Assembly: GCA_019359675.1 (NCBI GenBank)
Contig: JAHHGX010000024.1
Coordinates: 1 to 55,379 of the forward strand
DNA from: Calothrix sp. FI2-JRJ7
Lineage (GTDB): Bacteria > Cyanobacteriota > Cyanobacteriia > Cyanobacteriales > Nostocaceae
Direction of reading: 5' to 3'
DNA length: 55,379 nt
Shown: in pieces, positions 45,252 through 54,953 of the stretch
Layout of the letters: the number at the start of each line of letters is the position of its first letter
Numbering within the stretch: the stretch's first letter is position 1
Program-made: the position numbers and the translations under genes
The notes under the pieces: model-generated
The model's input: only the letters and a program-made list of their open reading frames with translations
The model's database searches: none
Told to the model about the DNA's origin: nothing

Positions 45252-45447
45252 ATGAGATCGAGCCGAGATAAGGACGAAAACGGAAATAGGGATTGAAAAA
45301 GCTTGATTTTTCGTGACTTACAATGTTATTACGTACAATCTTCTAGCAAATTCTCAAACCCCTAGCAAGATAGGCATTTTCAGTTTTAATTTCCGAAAAT
45401 TCAAATATCTCGGCTCAACCTCTAAGTAAGAAACGACTTCTTATATT

Positions 45448-45540
45448 ATGTCCGGTAGCATAACCATAATAAAATCCTTGTAGAGACGCAATTTAATCGC
45501 GTCTCTACGTCGTGGGTATTATGGGTAATTAACCGGACAT
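45448..45540. mobile_element. 93-bp miniature inverted-repeat element
   Basis: The outer ends are ATGTCCGGT (45448-45456) and ACCGGACAT (45532-45540), followed inward by related CCATAATA sequence. The centre holds GTAGAGACGC (45480-45489) and GCGTCTCTAC (45499-45508), a hairpin common in cyanobacterial genomes. It is a typical non-autonomous element, inserted downstream of the M23 cassette. Confidence 0.75.
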
Positions 45541-45782
45541 GATATTACTTGCCCTTTTGTACTACTATAGTTATCCCCCACCATGTATCAATTAAGTTTT
45601 ATTACAAGTTTGAGGGGAGCGTCACTTTTTTTTTGAGCAAATTTAATTTTACCAAGCCCCAGTACCTAAAACTACGCTCTTGTAAACTTGACACTAAATA
45701 TACTCAATGTAAAAAGTAGCACTAGTTATCAAGGCATGGGTGGTATCGATTTTATTGGTAGTAGCAACGTACCCTCAGCAGT

Positions 45783-46001
45783 GCCAAACTCAATGGTGCC
45801 AAACTCAATGGTGCCGACTTTAAAGAAGCAAAATTTGGCTGTGTAAGATATTATTCTCTAACAACAATTAAATGTACTTACCTGAACAATGTCAAAAACT
45901 TAACACCAGAACAATTAAAACAAGCAAAGAATTGGGAAAAAGCAGAATATAACCCTGAATCCCGTAAAAAGCTTGGTTTACCACCAGCGCCAGCAAATTA
46001 A
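45783..46001 (+). pseudogene. C-terminal fragment of pentapeptide protein gene
   Basis: 72 codons without a start: AKLNGAKLNGADFKEAKFG, then TIKCTYLNNVKNLTPEQLKQ and LGLPPAPAN. The layout equals the C-terminus of the intact pentapeptide protein at 10317-11330 (TINCYKEYC...GITLEQIKQA...LGLPPENP). Only two or three pentapeptides remain. Confidence 0.65.
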
Positions 46002-46337
46002 TTGTTGTGACCGCTAGCGAAATCCGAGGTATGAGAATCATTAGAACTATTACCGGGTTAAGCTTAAAAGTCTTACTATATAAGGATTTTATTTAGGGTT
46101 GTAGTAGCTCCTTTGGATAATCTTTAAGTAAGAACTTGACGATAAATCAAGGGGTTTAGCGTCTAAAAGCTTTTGTAGTATTTGTGTAATGCTTCTTATT
46201 CCAATTTTCTGTTCCGATGCTGCTAATACTCATGATTTTAGTACTTAAGTTCTTATTCCAGGTAATCATTCCACCAGAGAACGGCGCCGCAACGTGCGTG
46301 CAATGTGAGACACTGGAAAGCGCACAAAAACTAAACA

Positions 46338-46488
46338 ATAATTCCGCACCCCTTCACTCCGACAAGGTGTAAGGGTTTTATTCCTAACTTCTGATTATGT
46401 TGTAGGCGCCACTTGGAACAAATTTGTTGCAACACACCCAGGCGGCGCAATTAAGTGTTGCAATTTTTGGATTTTTTACAATAGTTGG
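46338..46488. repeat. 150-bp repeat, copy B
   Basis: The counterpart of 39357-39506; here one GGCGCC has become GGCGGCGC. The surrounding 46002-46535 has no gene on either strand. Confidence 0.75.
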
Positions 46489-46947
46489 TTCGGCAGCGGG
46501 AGTAACGATACCAAATCTTGAAATAATGAGCGTACTTAAATCCCCAGCCAAGGCGCCACTTCATAAACTGATACACTGATTGTCTCGGAACCACTTACAG
46601 GGCGAACTTTCCAGGTGCGTTTTGTAGTACCAAACTCCATCAATTCGCATTTTTCACCTCGATACTCACCGAAGGAATTACATCCTGGGCGCCATACAAG
46701 CTTTGCACTACCTCATATCTTGCACCTAACGGGAAAACCCGTACAAAGCCAATTAGAGAGGGTAAAACTATAACTGCAATATAACTTTTGTCTTTAAGTA
46801 TGTAAAAGATATATTTTTAACTAATTAACACCTGATTAATACTTATTTTGTTCTCAAGTTTTGAATTAATAACGGCGCCATTGAATTGGGAAAATAGCAT
46901 ACAAAAATACTATTAAAAGTAGTGAGTGGTAATGAATTTTATTTGCA

Positions 46948-48166
46948 GTGTGGCGCCAAAACATGAGAAAAAGGGCGTTGAAGTTTATAAGACGGGAGCA
47001 AGAAAAATGGTTTCAATTCTTGCCCACGCCCAAAATAAGCGTTTACACTTTGCTGTCATTGATGCCTTCTGCTTACCAACAAGAAAATCTCGAAGCGATG
47101 TTGGGAATGTTCGCGCGAAGCACAAGGTTACCCCTTACCTCAACACAGTAAAAGTAAGTCACCTAGCGCCTTGAGCAGGTTTCTCAATATTTACAATTGG
47201 TCAACTAGATGCGTAATTCGTACTGCCCGTAACCGTGTTATTAAGGAGATTTTAGCTGAACGTTCATTGGGGCGCCAACCATTTTTACAAGTCCGAAGTT
47301 GACTTGACAACTTTGGAGAAAGCAGGAAAATTTGAGGAAAAGCGAAAAATTAATCAGCGTATACCACGGAAAACGAGGTTTGCATTTAGTCGTAGTGTAT
47401 TTAGTAGTCGGTCAGTGGCGGGTGCCTTGGAATTTTCGTGTATGTCCGGGTCAAAGGCGCCACCTCTCCAGCTAGATTAGGATTAAAAATGGTTAAGTCT
47501 TTACCGAAAAAATTAACGCGCGCACTTCAACGAGGTGATGGTTCTAGTAGACACAGGCTTTGGAAGCATTCAATTTATACAGAGTGCTCGAGAGAAAAAG
47601 TATCACATAATTGCTGGTATAGCTTGTACTCGCAAGTTAATCGATGGGCGCACTGTTGCTCAATTACACAAACGAGGACAGCAACTTTACCTTCAGGGTT
47701 TGAAGTTTCCGGTCTATATCTCTTGGTATTATTTTAAACGTCATGACGGTAAGTATGAGAAACGATTTGTGATTTCAACTAAAGCTCTCAAAGCTAGCAC
47801 CATTACAGGCGTGGGGTAAACGAAGATGGCAAATAGAGGGTTGGTTTAAAACTGCAAAACACCGTTTTGGGTTGCACCGTTTTGGTGAGTCCAGTTGGCG
47901 GTGTCGGCTTCCGTCCCGCCAAACTGGCGAACCCGAAGGGACAAGGAACCCTCTTGGGTGTTTATCGTTGGTTGGTTTTGTCCCTTATATCTTATGTTTT
48001 GGCGCACTGGGCATATTTATCTTATTCAGGCGGCTTCGATGCTTTACCTGATTGGGGTGAAGCCGCAGAAATTGCGTTCCAAACTATATTTCCTCATTTA
48101 GCAGTGTTACTTCTTTTACAAGACATTGAACGCCTGAGAGAACTGGCACGCTCGTCAAGGAATTGA
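46948..48166 (+). pseudogene. IS4-family transposase, frameshifted
   Basis: The pieces are spread over three frames: FIRREQEKWFQFLPTPKIS (about 46980), ALSRFLNIYNWSTRCVIRTA (about 47170), LVDTGFGSIQFIQSAREKKY (about 47537), and RRWQIEGWFKTAKHRFGL (about 47825). The last is the IS4-type YREK signature (R-N3-E-N6-K). The C-terminus is YRWLVLSLISYVLAHWAYLS (about 47965). Several frameshifts, and a palindromic insert at 47891-47927, make it inactive. Confidence 0.8.
47891..47927. repeat. Palindromic repeat inserted in transposase
   Basis: CCAGTTGGCGG and CCGCCAAACTGG form near-complementary arms. They are followed by CGAACCCGAAGGG, a string I associate with short interspersed repeats of Nostocales genomes. 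It interrupts the transposase between HRFGLHRFG and LLGVYRW. Confidence 0.55.
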
Positions 48167-48317
48167 CATTCAAATTTCCAGGTGCAAGATATGAGCTACT
48201 CTTTATTTTCTTGATTTGTTCCGGTGTGCAGGTCGCAATATAAGCGTCCAATTCCACCGTATCGGCTACAGACAAAATTAACTTTCCTAATACAGATGCA
48301 TCATCAAAAACTGACAT

Positions 48318-48684
48318 TATTTGTTGTACCCCTATTTTCCTGATATTTTATAAAACGAATTTTTATCCATGATATTTATAACGGTGTCAGATGGCTAAGG
48401 CTTCAATCACTTCAATATTTAGAGGCTAGGAAGAAAAACATATATCTTTTTTCTTGCTACTCTCACACAAATTGGGTTTGGTGCCTGGTTACTATCATGA
48501 TTTTTGAGATATTTGCAAGAGTAACTCGGTTCGGCGCCAATAGGTATCAAAAATTGTTATTAAAATTAGTGAACGGCGGAGAGCTACCGCAATAGCTGAA
48601 ACCTATAATAGGGATTACCCAGCAAGTGGGGAACTTAGTTGAATTGAAACTTGATATGCAACAATTCACGGGAGGCTAAGTAAA
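48318..48684. other. Intergenic region
   Basis: A 367-bp stretch without a supported gene. One GGCGCC lies at about 48534. The last 30 bp hold GGGAGGC, the ribosome site of the secreted small protein. Confidence 0.4.
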
Positions 48685-48993
48685 TTGAGAAAGTCGATTC
48701 TCGGAATTATTGGAGCCACGACGCTTATCGTGGGAGCTTTGACGATGCCCTCACCGACCTTGGCGGAGCCGGAAGTTCTGATCTGGAAATGCTGGCGACA
48801 TCGGAACCCAACCCACACGATTTCCCGTATCCATTACTACACCTGCCCGTTTGGACTGATCCACCTAGTCTCTACCAAAAGCCGGGGAACAGTCAGACTC
48901 CTCGACGGAACCTGCGCCAACGATGTGTGGACGAGCAACCGCAAAGCCACGTACAACGACGCGATCGATCAATGCACCATAAAGGTGTACTGA
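48685..48993 (+). CDS. Small secreted protein
   Basis: A 102-aa protein with a signal peptide (MRKSILGIIGATTLIVGALT, cleavage near TLA|EPE at about 27) and a mature part of about 75 residues with four cysteines (KCWRH, TCPFG, GTCAND, DQCTIK), likely two disulfides. The start is TTG, with GGGAGGC about 9 nt upstream. The gene is more GC-rich than its surroundings, like the M23 catalytic segment, which suggests transfer. Family not recognised; it could be a small exported toxin, inhibitor or structural protein. Confidence 0.6.
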   Translation: MRKSILGIIGATTLIVGALTMPSPTLAEPEVLIWKCWRHRNPTHTISRIHYYTCPFGLIHLVSTKSRGTVRLLDGTCANDVWTSNRKATYNDAIDQCTIKVY

Positions 48994-49442
48994 CAAGCCA
49001 GGTGGTATTAACAAGTGGCTTAAGCCCTTACCCCAGACGGGTTACAAGGTGTTCAGCCTGATTTTATTAAAAACGGCTGGGCAATCTGTGGATGTGCTTC
49101 TGGTACACATCCAGAATTGATAATACGTGTGAGTATACAACATGTGACGGGAATCCTGGCAATACTTATATTAGGGGTCATCGTGCCAAAATGGAAATTT
49201 TGTACGTTAAGGAAAAACTTGAAATGCTGAAATTCATGTCTATCAGAGGTTTCAGCGTGTCAAAACAATTAAAAAAATTTGCATTCAGCACCGCAAGTTG
49301 GTTGAAAAAAATCAAAGAGATTTATAGACTGAAAGTCTTTTCTGATAAGACTTTTGATAGTTAGTGTAATTTCTTAGCGTACAAAATTTTAGATTTGGTA
49401 CGTTCTCCCCTAATACTTATAATCTTTATCAAAAAATTGCTT
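48994..49442. other. Intergenic region with gene debris
   Basis: 449 bp. One frame from about 49023 encodes LTPDGLQGVQPDFIKNGWAI and then CGCASGTHPELIIR without a start, perhaps the relic of another small gene. The region before the RHH gene (49400-49440) resembles the inverse of 17160-17200. Confidence 0.35.
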
Positions 49443-49622
49443 ATGCATATTAGTATCGCTGATGACCTCAAGAAGCGATTTCATTCTGTCTGTGCTTTGC
49501 GGGGATTGAAAATGAGTCAAGTCGTAACTGAGTTAATAGAGCAATGGTTGAGGGCTAATGATAGTTCTACAACTAGTGTCGAAATTGACGAATTTGTGAC
49601 AACAGGAAAAGTAGCTAAGTAG
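49443..49622 (+). CDS. RHH regulator upstream of EAD1-CHAT
   Basis: A 59-aa protein (MHISIADDLKKRFHSVCALR, GLKMSQVVTELIEQWL), nearly identical to the RHH at 16980-17159. It ends 81 bp before EAD1-CHAT. The whole RHH-dyad-EAD1 start region is an inverted duplicate of 16800-17200. I take ATG 49443, homologous to the paralogues' start. Confidence 0.75.
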   Translation: MHISIADDLKKRFHSVCALRGLKMSQVVTELIEQWLRANDSSTTSVEIDEFVTTGKVAK

Positions 49623-49632
49623 TGATGAGCGC

Positions 49633-49644
49633 GTTCACTTGAAC
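49633..49644. promoter_or_regulatory. GTTCA-N2-TGAAC dyad between RHH and EAD1-CHAT
   Basis: The same dyad and surroundings as 16958-16969, in inverse orientation relative to the window but with the same orientation relative to the genes. Conservation beyond coding sequence suggests an operator. Confidence 0.4.
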
Positions 49645-49703
49645 TAGCTGCAACAATTCCCAACTTATAGTAAATCAATCAAATAAATTAGGAATTACTG
49701 AAC

Positions 49704-51044
49704 ATGGGTTTATCCGGTAAACAGCTTAAAGAACTACAAAACGCTTTAATTGATGCTTTTCCTGATATAGCATCCTTAGAGCGAATGTTGTCATATGAAT
49801 TAGATAAAAGTTTAAGAGTAATTGCAGGCGAAGGGAGTTTACAAGATATTGTCTTTAAATTAATACAAGCAGCAAAATCTCAGGGATGGGTTGAAGATTT
49901 AGTTCGTGGTGCGTGTAATGACAACCCTGGAAATAAACTTTTAAAAATTAGTGCAAGTGAATTAACAATTAATCCAATGAATAAACAAGTTTTTAAATAC
50001 CAAGATTTTCAAATATTAGTTGATAAAAATAATAATATTCGCGCGTCCTCAGAGCAAGGCGAGGTTTCGGATGAATTACGTTTGAATAAGAACGATATTG
50101 ATTTAGCATTAGAGCTTATTGGTTCTAACAAAACAAATACAAACTTACTTAAAAGACTTGGGAATCAACTTTACCAAGTACTTTTCCCCAACCAAATTAA
50201 CGCGCGTTTCCATGCGACAATGGCAGGCGCCGCTTCTAATAACGAAAGTGTCCGTTTGCGTTTAATCTTTCAATCTCCTGAATTAGCTGCTTTACCTTGG
50301 GAATTTTTATATGATGAGGGAACTAATGCCTTCTTAGCAAACAACACTCAAACCGTACTTTCTCGCTATGTTGATGTTCCTCTGCTAAAACGTGAGATTA
50401 AAGGCGCCAGTTTACCGCTTAAAGTCTTGCTCGCTATCTCTGTTCCTTCTGACTTAGCTTTCTTAGATGCAAGTGGCGAAGCAAATTTAATCCGTGAAGC
50501 TCTGAAAAAACACATAGAAGCAGGGCTAATTGAGTTAGATATATTACAATTACCGACTATCCGCAACATTAACCAAAAGCTGCGCGAGAAGCCTTACAAT
50601 GTGTTCCACTTTATCGGTCACGGTGGATTCAAAGATAATAAAGGCTACATTGCACTTGTAGATACTAATAACGAAGCCAAATTATTAGATGACGAAGCTT
50701 TCGCTAATTTCTTTTTAGGTAACAACAATTTAGGGTTAGTAATTCTCAATAGCTGTTTAGGCGCCACAGTATCATCATCCCTTGCATTTGCAGGAGTGGC
50801 GCCGAACTTAGTGCGTCGGGGAATACCTGCTGTAATAGCGATGCAATATAGCATACGCGATAACACAGCCAAGATTTTCGCCGACGAGTTCTATCGCACC
50901 TTGGCACTAGACTACCCTGTAGATACAGCTATTCAAACAACGCGCAATGCTATTTCTATGGAGGTTGGGCTAGAAACGCGCGATTTTGCTACGCCAGTAC
51001 TTTATATGCGAACAAAGGATGGAATAATTTTGAGTAGATTATAG
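49704..51044 (+). CDS. EAD1-CHAT caspase-like effector
   Basis: A 446-aa protein. Residues 1-85 are EAD1 (LSGKQLKELQNALIDAFP). Residues about 150-445 are a CHAT domain: RLRLIFQSPELAALPWEFLY (about 184), the catalytic His in HFIGHGGF (H306) and the catalytic Cys in LNSCLGA (C351). CHAT proteases cleave a partner, often a gasdermin-like or conflict-system protein, once recruited. Its EAD1 is closest in sequence to those of the TIR and GUN4 proteins 33 kb away. The next gene, EAD1-AAA, begins 78 bp later on the same strand. Confidence 0.9.
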   Translation: MGLSGKQLKELQNALIDAFPDIASLERMLSYELDKSLRVIAGEGSLQDIVFKLIQAAKSQGWVEDLVRGACNDNPGNKLLKISASELTINPMNKQVFKYQDFQILVDKNNNIRASSEQGEVSDELRLNKNDIDLALELIGSNKTNTNLLKRLGNQLYQVLFPNQINARFHATMAGAASNNESVRLRLIFQSPELAALPWEFLYDEGTNAFLANNTQTVLSRYVDVPLLKREIKGASLPLKVLLAISVPSDLAFLDASGEANLIREALKKHIEAGLIELDILQLPTIRNINQKLREKPYNVFHFIGHGGFKDNKGYIALVDTNNEAKLLDDEAFANFFLGNNNLGLVILNSCLGATVSSSLAFAGVAPNLVRRGIPAVIAMQYSIRDNTAKIFADEFYRTLALDYPVDTAIQTTRNAISMEVGLETRDFATPVLYMRTKDGIILSRL

Positions 51045-51122
51045 GATTTTTCTCAATAGCTTGTAATCACTGATAATATTTTTCAACAACTCTCAGCTTT
51101 ATATAAATTGTATTGAAAAAAT

Positions 51123-52415
51123 ATGAAATTATCTGGTCAGCAATATAAAGAACTACAAAACGCTTTAATTGATGCTTTTCCTAATATAGCAACCCTAGAG
51201 CAAATGTTTGAATATGAATTAGATAAAAGTCTAAGAGCAATTGTTGGCGAAGGGAGTTTACAAGAGATTGTTTTTAAATTAATACAAGCAGCAAAATCTC
51301 AGGGATGGGTTGAAGATTTAGTTCGTGCTGCGTACAATGACAACCCTGGAAACCTTAAACTAAAAGCTATTGCCCAAGACCTATTATTAAATCCTAACTC
51401 AGAAAAATCTCCTTCAGAACTATCTCAGAATATATATATTGAAAGACCTCCAATTGAAGCAAAATGCTACCAAGAGATTTTACAACCAGGCGCGCTGATT
51501 CGTATCAAAGCTTCCCAGAAAATGGGGAAGACATGGCTTTTGGGGAATTTGCTGTCATATGCTAGAGAGAAGGGTTATCAGACAGTAAAATTAGACTTGC
51601 TGCAAGCTGAAAACTCAATTTTAGATAACTTGAAAAGCTTCTTGCAGTGGGTGTGCGTTGATGTTTCTGATAGTTTAAACGTTGAACCCCAAGTTAATGA
51701 AACTTGGCAAGATATATATGGTGTGAATAAAAACTGTACTCGTTACTTTCAAAAGCATTTCTTATCAAGCGAAATTCCCCTAGTCTTTGCTATAGATAAT
51801 TTTGAGCGATTATTCGCATATCCAGATATATTCTCTCAATTTTGCTTACTCTTGCGCGGTTGGTATGAAAATGCCAAAGGAGGAGACCGAGTAGCTAATA
51901 TTTGGAAGAAACTGCGGTTAGTGGTGGTTCATTCTACAGAAGTTTATCCTGCTTTAGATAGCAATCACTCACCCTTTAATGTTGGTATACCAATTGAATT
52001 ACCTGGATTTAATCAGCAACAGGTCAAAGCTTTGGCAACTGAATATGGGTTAGATAACCAATTGGGACAAGATTTAATTAAGTTGATTACGTTGATAGGA
52101 GGACACCCTTATTTATTACAACAAGCATTTGTGAACCTCAAAAGTCAGCAAATTAACTTAGAGCAATTGTTTACCCTTGCACCAACAGAAGAAGGAATAT
52201 TTAGTGGTTATCTACGACAACAATTGTGGCATTTACAACATAATCAAGAGCTAGAGGTAGGGTATAAACAAGTAGTAAGGGCAAATGCACCTGTGCGACT
52301 TGATGCTGAAGTAGCATTTAAGCTGCATAGTTTAGGGTTAGTGAAGCTTTCAGGTAATGATTGTCTTCCTAGCTGCAATTTATATCGTCAGTATTTTTCT
52401 GAGCATTTGGTGTAA
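51123..52415 (+). CDS. EAD1-AAA ATPase (AAA-like STAND family)
   Basis: A 430-aa protein. Residues 1-88 are EAD1 (LSGQQYKELQNALIDAFP). Residues about 105-430 are an AAA-like P-loop domain with a Walker A variant KASQKMGKTW (129-138), a Walker B-like LVFAIDNFERLF (about 220) and GGHPYLLQQAF (about 325) in the small helical subdomain. The family is often called AAA-like/AAA_35 in cyanobacteria. It ends 3 bp before the AAA-GUN4 gene, so the two are co-translated and probably form a complex. Confidence 0.8.
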   Translation: MKLSGQQYKELQNALIDAFPNIATLEQMFEYELDKSLRAIVGEGSLQEIVFKLIQAAKSQGWVEDLVRAAYNDNPGNLKLKAIAQDLLLNPNSEKSPSELSQNIYIERPPIEAKCYQEILQPGALIRIKASQKMGKTWLLGNLLSYAREKGYQTVKLDLLQAENSILDNLKSFLQWVCVDVSDSLNVEPQVNETWQDIYGVNKNCTRYFQKHFLSSEIPLVFAIDNFERLFAYPDIFSQFCLLLRGWYENAKGGDRVANIWKKLRLVVVHSTEVYPALDSNHSPFNVGIPIELPGFNQQQVKALATEYGLDNQLGQDLIKLITLIGGHPYLLQQAFVNLKSQQINLEQLFTLAPTEEGIFSGYLRQQLWHLQHNQELEVGYKQVVRANAPVRLDAEVAFKLHSLGLVKLSGNDCLPSCNLYRQYFSEHLV

Positions 52416-52418
52416 ATT

Positions 52419-54953
52419 ATGTTTGACGAATACAGATTTTCCGGAAGTCTACCAGAAAATGCCAGCACCTATGTTACACGGGAAGCTGATGAAGAATTAT
52501 ATGAGTCGCTATACGCAGGGAAGTTTTGCTATGTTTTAAACTCTAGACAATCTGGAAAATCTAGCATCCGAGTGCGAACTATGCGACGGTTACGAGATGC
52601 TGGGGTGGAATGTGCAGCGATAGATTTATCTGCGGGTGGTGTGCAAAATGTGACACCCGAACAATGGTATGTAGATTTAATCGACCATTTAATTGAAAGT
52701 TTTGCCTTAGATGTAGATTTAGCAGAGTGGTGGTCAGAGAATCAATTATATTCAGAAGTAACAAGATTTCGGAAGTTTATTGAAGAGGTTTTATTAGTTG
52801 AAGTTCAAGAAAAGATTGTTATTTTTATTGATGAAATTGATAGTGTTCTTAGTTTACAATTCCCCACAGATGACTTTTTCGCTTTAATTCGTGCGTGTCA
52901 CAATCAACGGGTTGATAATTTAGATTATAATCGTCTTACTTTTTGTTTGTTGGGGGTAGCATCACCGGGTAATTTAATTCAAGACAAACAACGTACACCT
53001 TTTAATATTGGGAGAGCAATTAATCTTAAAAGCTTTCAACTGCATGAAGTAGAACCTTTAATAAGGGGTTTAAATGGTAAATTTTCTGACTCACAAAAAG
53101 TGATGCAGTCGATATTAAATTGGACGGGAGGACAACCATTTTTGACACAGAAGTTGTGTTATTTTATGGTAGAAGAATCACAAAAAGATAATCCTCGTTC
53201 TGTTGAACAGGTAGTGAAAACCAGGATAATTGAAAATTGGGAATTGCAAGATGAACCGGAGCATTTACGCACGATTTGCAGTCGAATTTTAAGAGATGAG
53301 GAGCGCGCGGGGTATTTATTAGAATTGTATCAGCAAATTCGCTCTCATGAAGAAGTGATAAATAATGACAGTGCAGAACAAGGTTATTTATTATTATCGG
53401 GTTTAGTCGGTAAGCAACAGGGTAAATTAAGGATTTATAATCGTATTTATCAAGAGGTTTTTAATCAAAATTGGGTTGAAGCTGAATTAAAAAAATTGCG
53501 TCCTTATTCAGAAACTTTTAGAGCTTGGGTTGCTTCTGGATGTGTTGATGAGTCGCGACTTTTGCGAGGGAATGCGCTCCTTGATGCGGAGCAATGGGTA
53601 AAGGATAAAAATTTAAGTTATCAAGATAAACAGTTTTTAGCTGCTAGTAGAGAGAAAGAAATTCAAGAAGAAATTGCTGCCAGGAAAAAAGAAGCTCAGT
53701 TAGAGAGGGAGAGGAAAGATAGAGAAGCGGCTGAAGAGAGAAATAAAGCACTTGTTGAGGCTAATAAAAAAGCTAGACAGATGATTCGTAATGGGACTTT
53801 TATTTTAGTTCTGACTCTATTAGGAACCGCAATTTCAGTAATAATGGCTGCAAATAAAGTCGAAGAAGCGCAACGAAAACTTCAAGAAGTATACACATAT
53901 GTTGCAAATCCTCAACAGCTAGAAGAACTAGCGAGAAAATTCCCCTCAAACTCAGAAAAAGCTAAGTCGATATCCCAAAAAAAAGCTATAGCTATTACAC
54001 TCAAAGATCCTCAAATTCAACAAGCGTATCTCCATGCTTCTAGGTCATTAGCTTATCAATATCTTGAAGATTGGAAGAAAGCAGAAGAATCCATCAAACA
54101 CAGTATGAACTTTCTAAGAGTATGGAAGGAGAATAAAAATGAAAAAGAGCGTAGAGAATCAGATATTGACTTCTTGCAGACAAGAATATTTGCTTTGAAT
54201 ATTCAAGGCGATTTGCTTAGTAAGCAAGGCAATACTCAAAAGGCAATAGAAGCTTACAAAGAAGCATTTGACATCCTTCAAAGTAGTAAAGTTAATTTTT
54301 TCAAAGAAAAACTATCTATTGTAAACAAGGAGACTGTTGAATCTGTCGTTAAACCATTACTTTATTTACGCTTACGCACAAATCAGAAAAAAGGAGATTT
54401 ACAATTGAGACAATCGGTTAAAGAATTTTTTAAACAGCACTTATATGCTGAACTAAAATACTCCTTAGAAGCAAAAAACTGGAAAGATGCAGACAAAAAA
54501 ACTGCTCAACTCATGCTCCATATTGCTAATAAAGATAAAGGGAGTTCTCTTGATATCCAAGATATAGAAAATTTTTCCTGTGATGAACTAAAACAAATTG
54601 ATCATTATTGGGTGCAAAACTCAAACAATCATTTTGGCTTCAGCGTACAGAAAGATATTTATATAAAGACGGGAAATAGGCTAGGAGTAACATCCCAGGA
54701 CTGGGATTTTTATACTGATCAGGAAAATGTTCTCCTATTTTATCCTGAGTCAATTCATACTCAGGTCAGATTTTTGAACTATGACGACTTAATGGAGCAT
54801 ATAAAAAATAACCCGTTGGAACCCTCAATACGGGGTTGGCTACCTTATGATGTCGGAGTGTGTGTGGTTGACTTGGAAGGACCGGATGTTGGACGGTGTT
54901 TACGTTTTGATTCGAAGTGGAGAGGTATTCTTTTCTCGCGTTGCGACTTGTAA
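52419..54953 (+). CDS. AAA-like ATPase with membrane helix and C-terminal GUN4
   Basis: An 844-aa protein. Residues 1-360 are AAA-like: NSRQSGKSS (41-49), IVIFIDEIDS (about 130), GGQPFLTQKLCYFM (about 235). A charged coiled coil (about 410-450) leads to a membrane helix (FILVLTLLGTAISVIMA, about 457-475). A helical TPR-like part (about 500-640) and a GUN4 domain follow (about 665-835; LEAKNWKDADKKTAQLML, IDHYWVQNSNNHFGFSVQ). GUN4 is probably a tetrapyrrole-binding sensor held near the membrane. It has no EAD1 itself; the partner gene 3 bp upstream supplies one. The last 300 bp before the right terminal repeat hold no gene. Confidence 0.85.
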   Translation: MFDEYRFSGSLPENASTYVTREADEELYESLYAGKFCYVLNSRQSGKSSIRVRTMRRLRDAGVECAAIDLSAGGVQNVTPEQWYVDLIDHLIESFALDVDLAEWWSENQLYSEVTRFRKFIEEVLLVEVQEKIVIFIDEIDSVLSLQFPTDDFFALIRACHNQRVDNLDYNRLTFCLLGVASPGNLIQDKQRTPFNIGRAINLKSFQLHEVEPLIRGLNGKFSDSQKVMQSILNWTGGQPFLTQKLCYFMVEESQKDNPRSVEQVVKTRIIENWELQDEPEHLRTICSRILRDEERAGYLLELYQQIRSHEEVINNDSAEQGYLLLSGLVGKQQGKLRIYNRIYQEVFNQNWVEAELKKLRPYSETFRAWVASGCVDESRLLRGNALLDAEQWVKDKNLSYQDKQFLAASREKEIQEEIAARKKEAQLERERKDREAAEERNKALVEANKKARQMIRNGTFILVLTLLGTAISVIMAANKVEEAQRKLQEVYTYVANPQQLEELARKFPSNSEKAKSISQKKAIAITLKDPQIQQAYLHASRSLAYQYLEDWKKAEESIKHSMNFLRVWKENKNEKERRESDIDFLQTRIFALNIQGDLLSKQGNTQKAIEAYKEAFDILQSSKVNFFKEKLSIVNKETVESVVKPLLYLRLRTNQKKGDLQLRQSVKEFFKQHLYAELKYSLEAKNWKDADKKTAQLMLHIANKDKGSSLDIQDIENFSCDELKQIDHYWVQNSNNHFGFSVQKDIYIKTGNRLGVTSQDWDFYTDQENVLLFYPESIHTQVRFLNYDDLMEHIKNNPLEPSIRGWLPYDVGVCVVDLEGPDVGRCLRFDSKWRGILFSRCDL

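Larger units (their letters stand above)
46712..48195 (+). mobile_element. IS4/IS701-like insertion sequence (inactive)
   Basis: A 1484-bp element. The terminal inverted repeat CTCATATCTTGCACCT (46712-46727) matches AGGTGCAAGATATGAG (48180-48195). The 4-bp flanks CTAC are identical on both sides. It contains one decayed transposase gene on the plus strand and interrupts the small gene at 46536-48317. Confidence 0.85.
46536..48317 (-). pseudogene. Small gene interrupted by IS element
   Basis: The minus strand from ATG 48317 encodes MSVFDDASVLGKLILSVADT...QIKKIKSS and enters the IS at 48195. Removing the IS and one CTAC duplicate (46708-46711 / 48196-48199) restores the frame, which continues AKLVWRPGCNSFGEY...RTWKVRPVSG to a TAA at 46536-46538, about 98 codons in all. 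Family not recognised. The clean read-through supports a recent insertion in a real gene. Confidence 0.7.
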
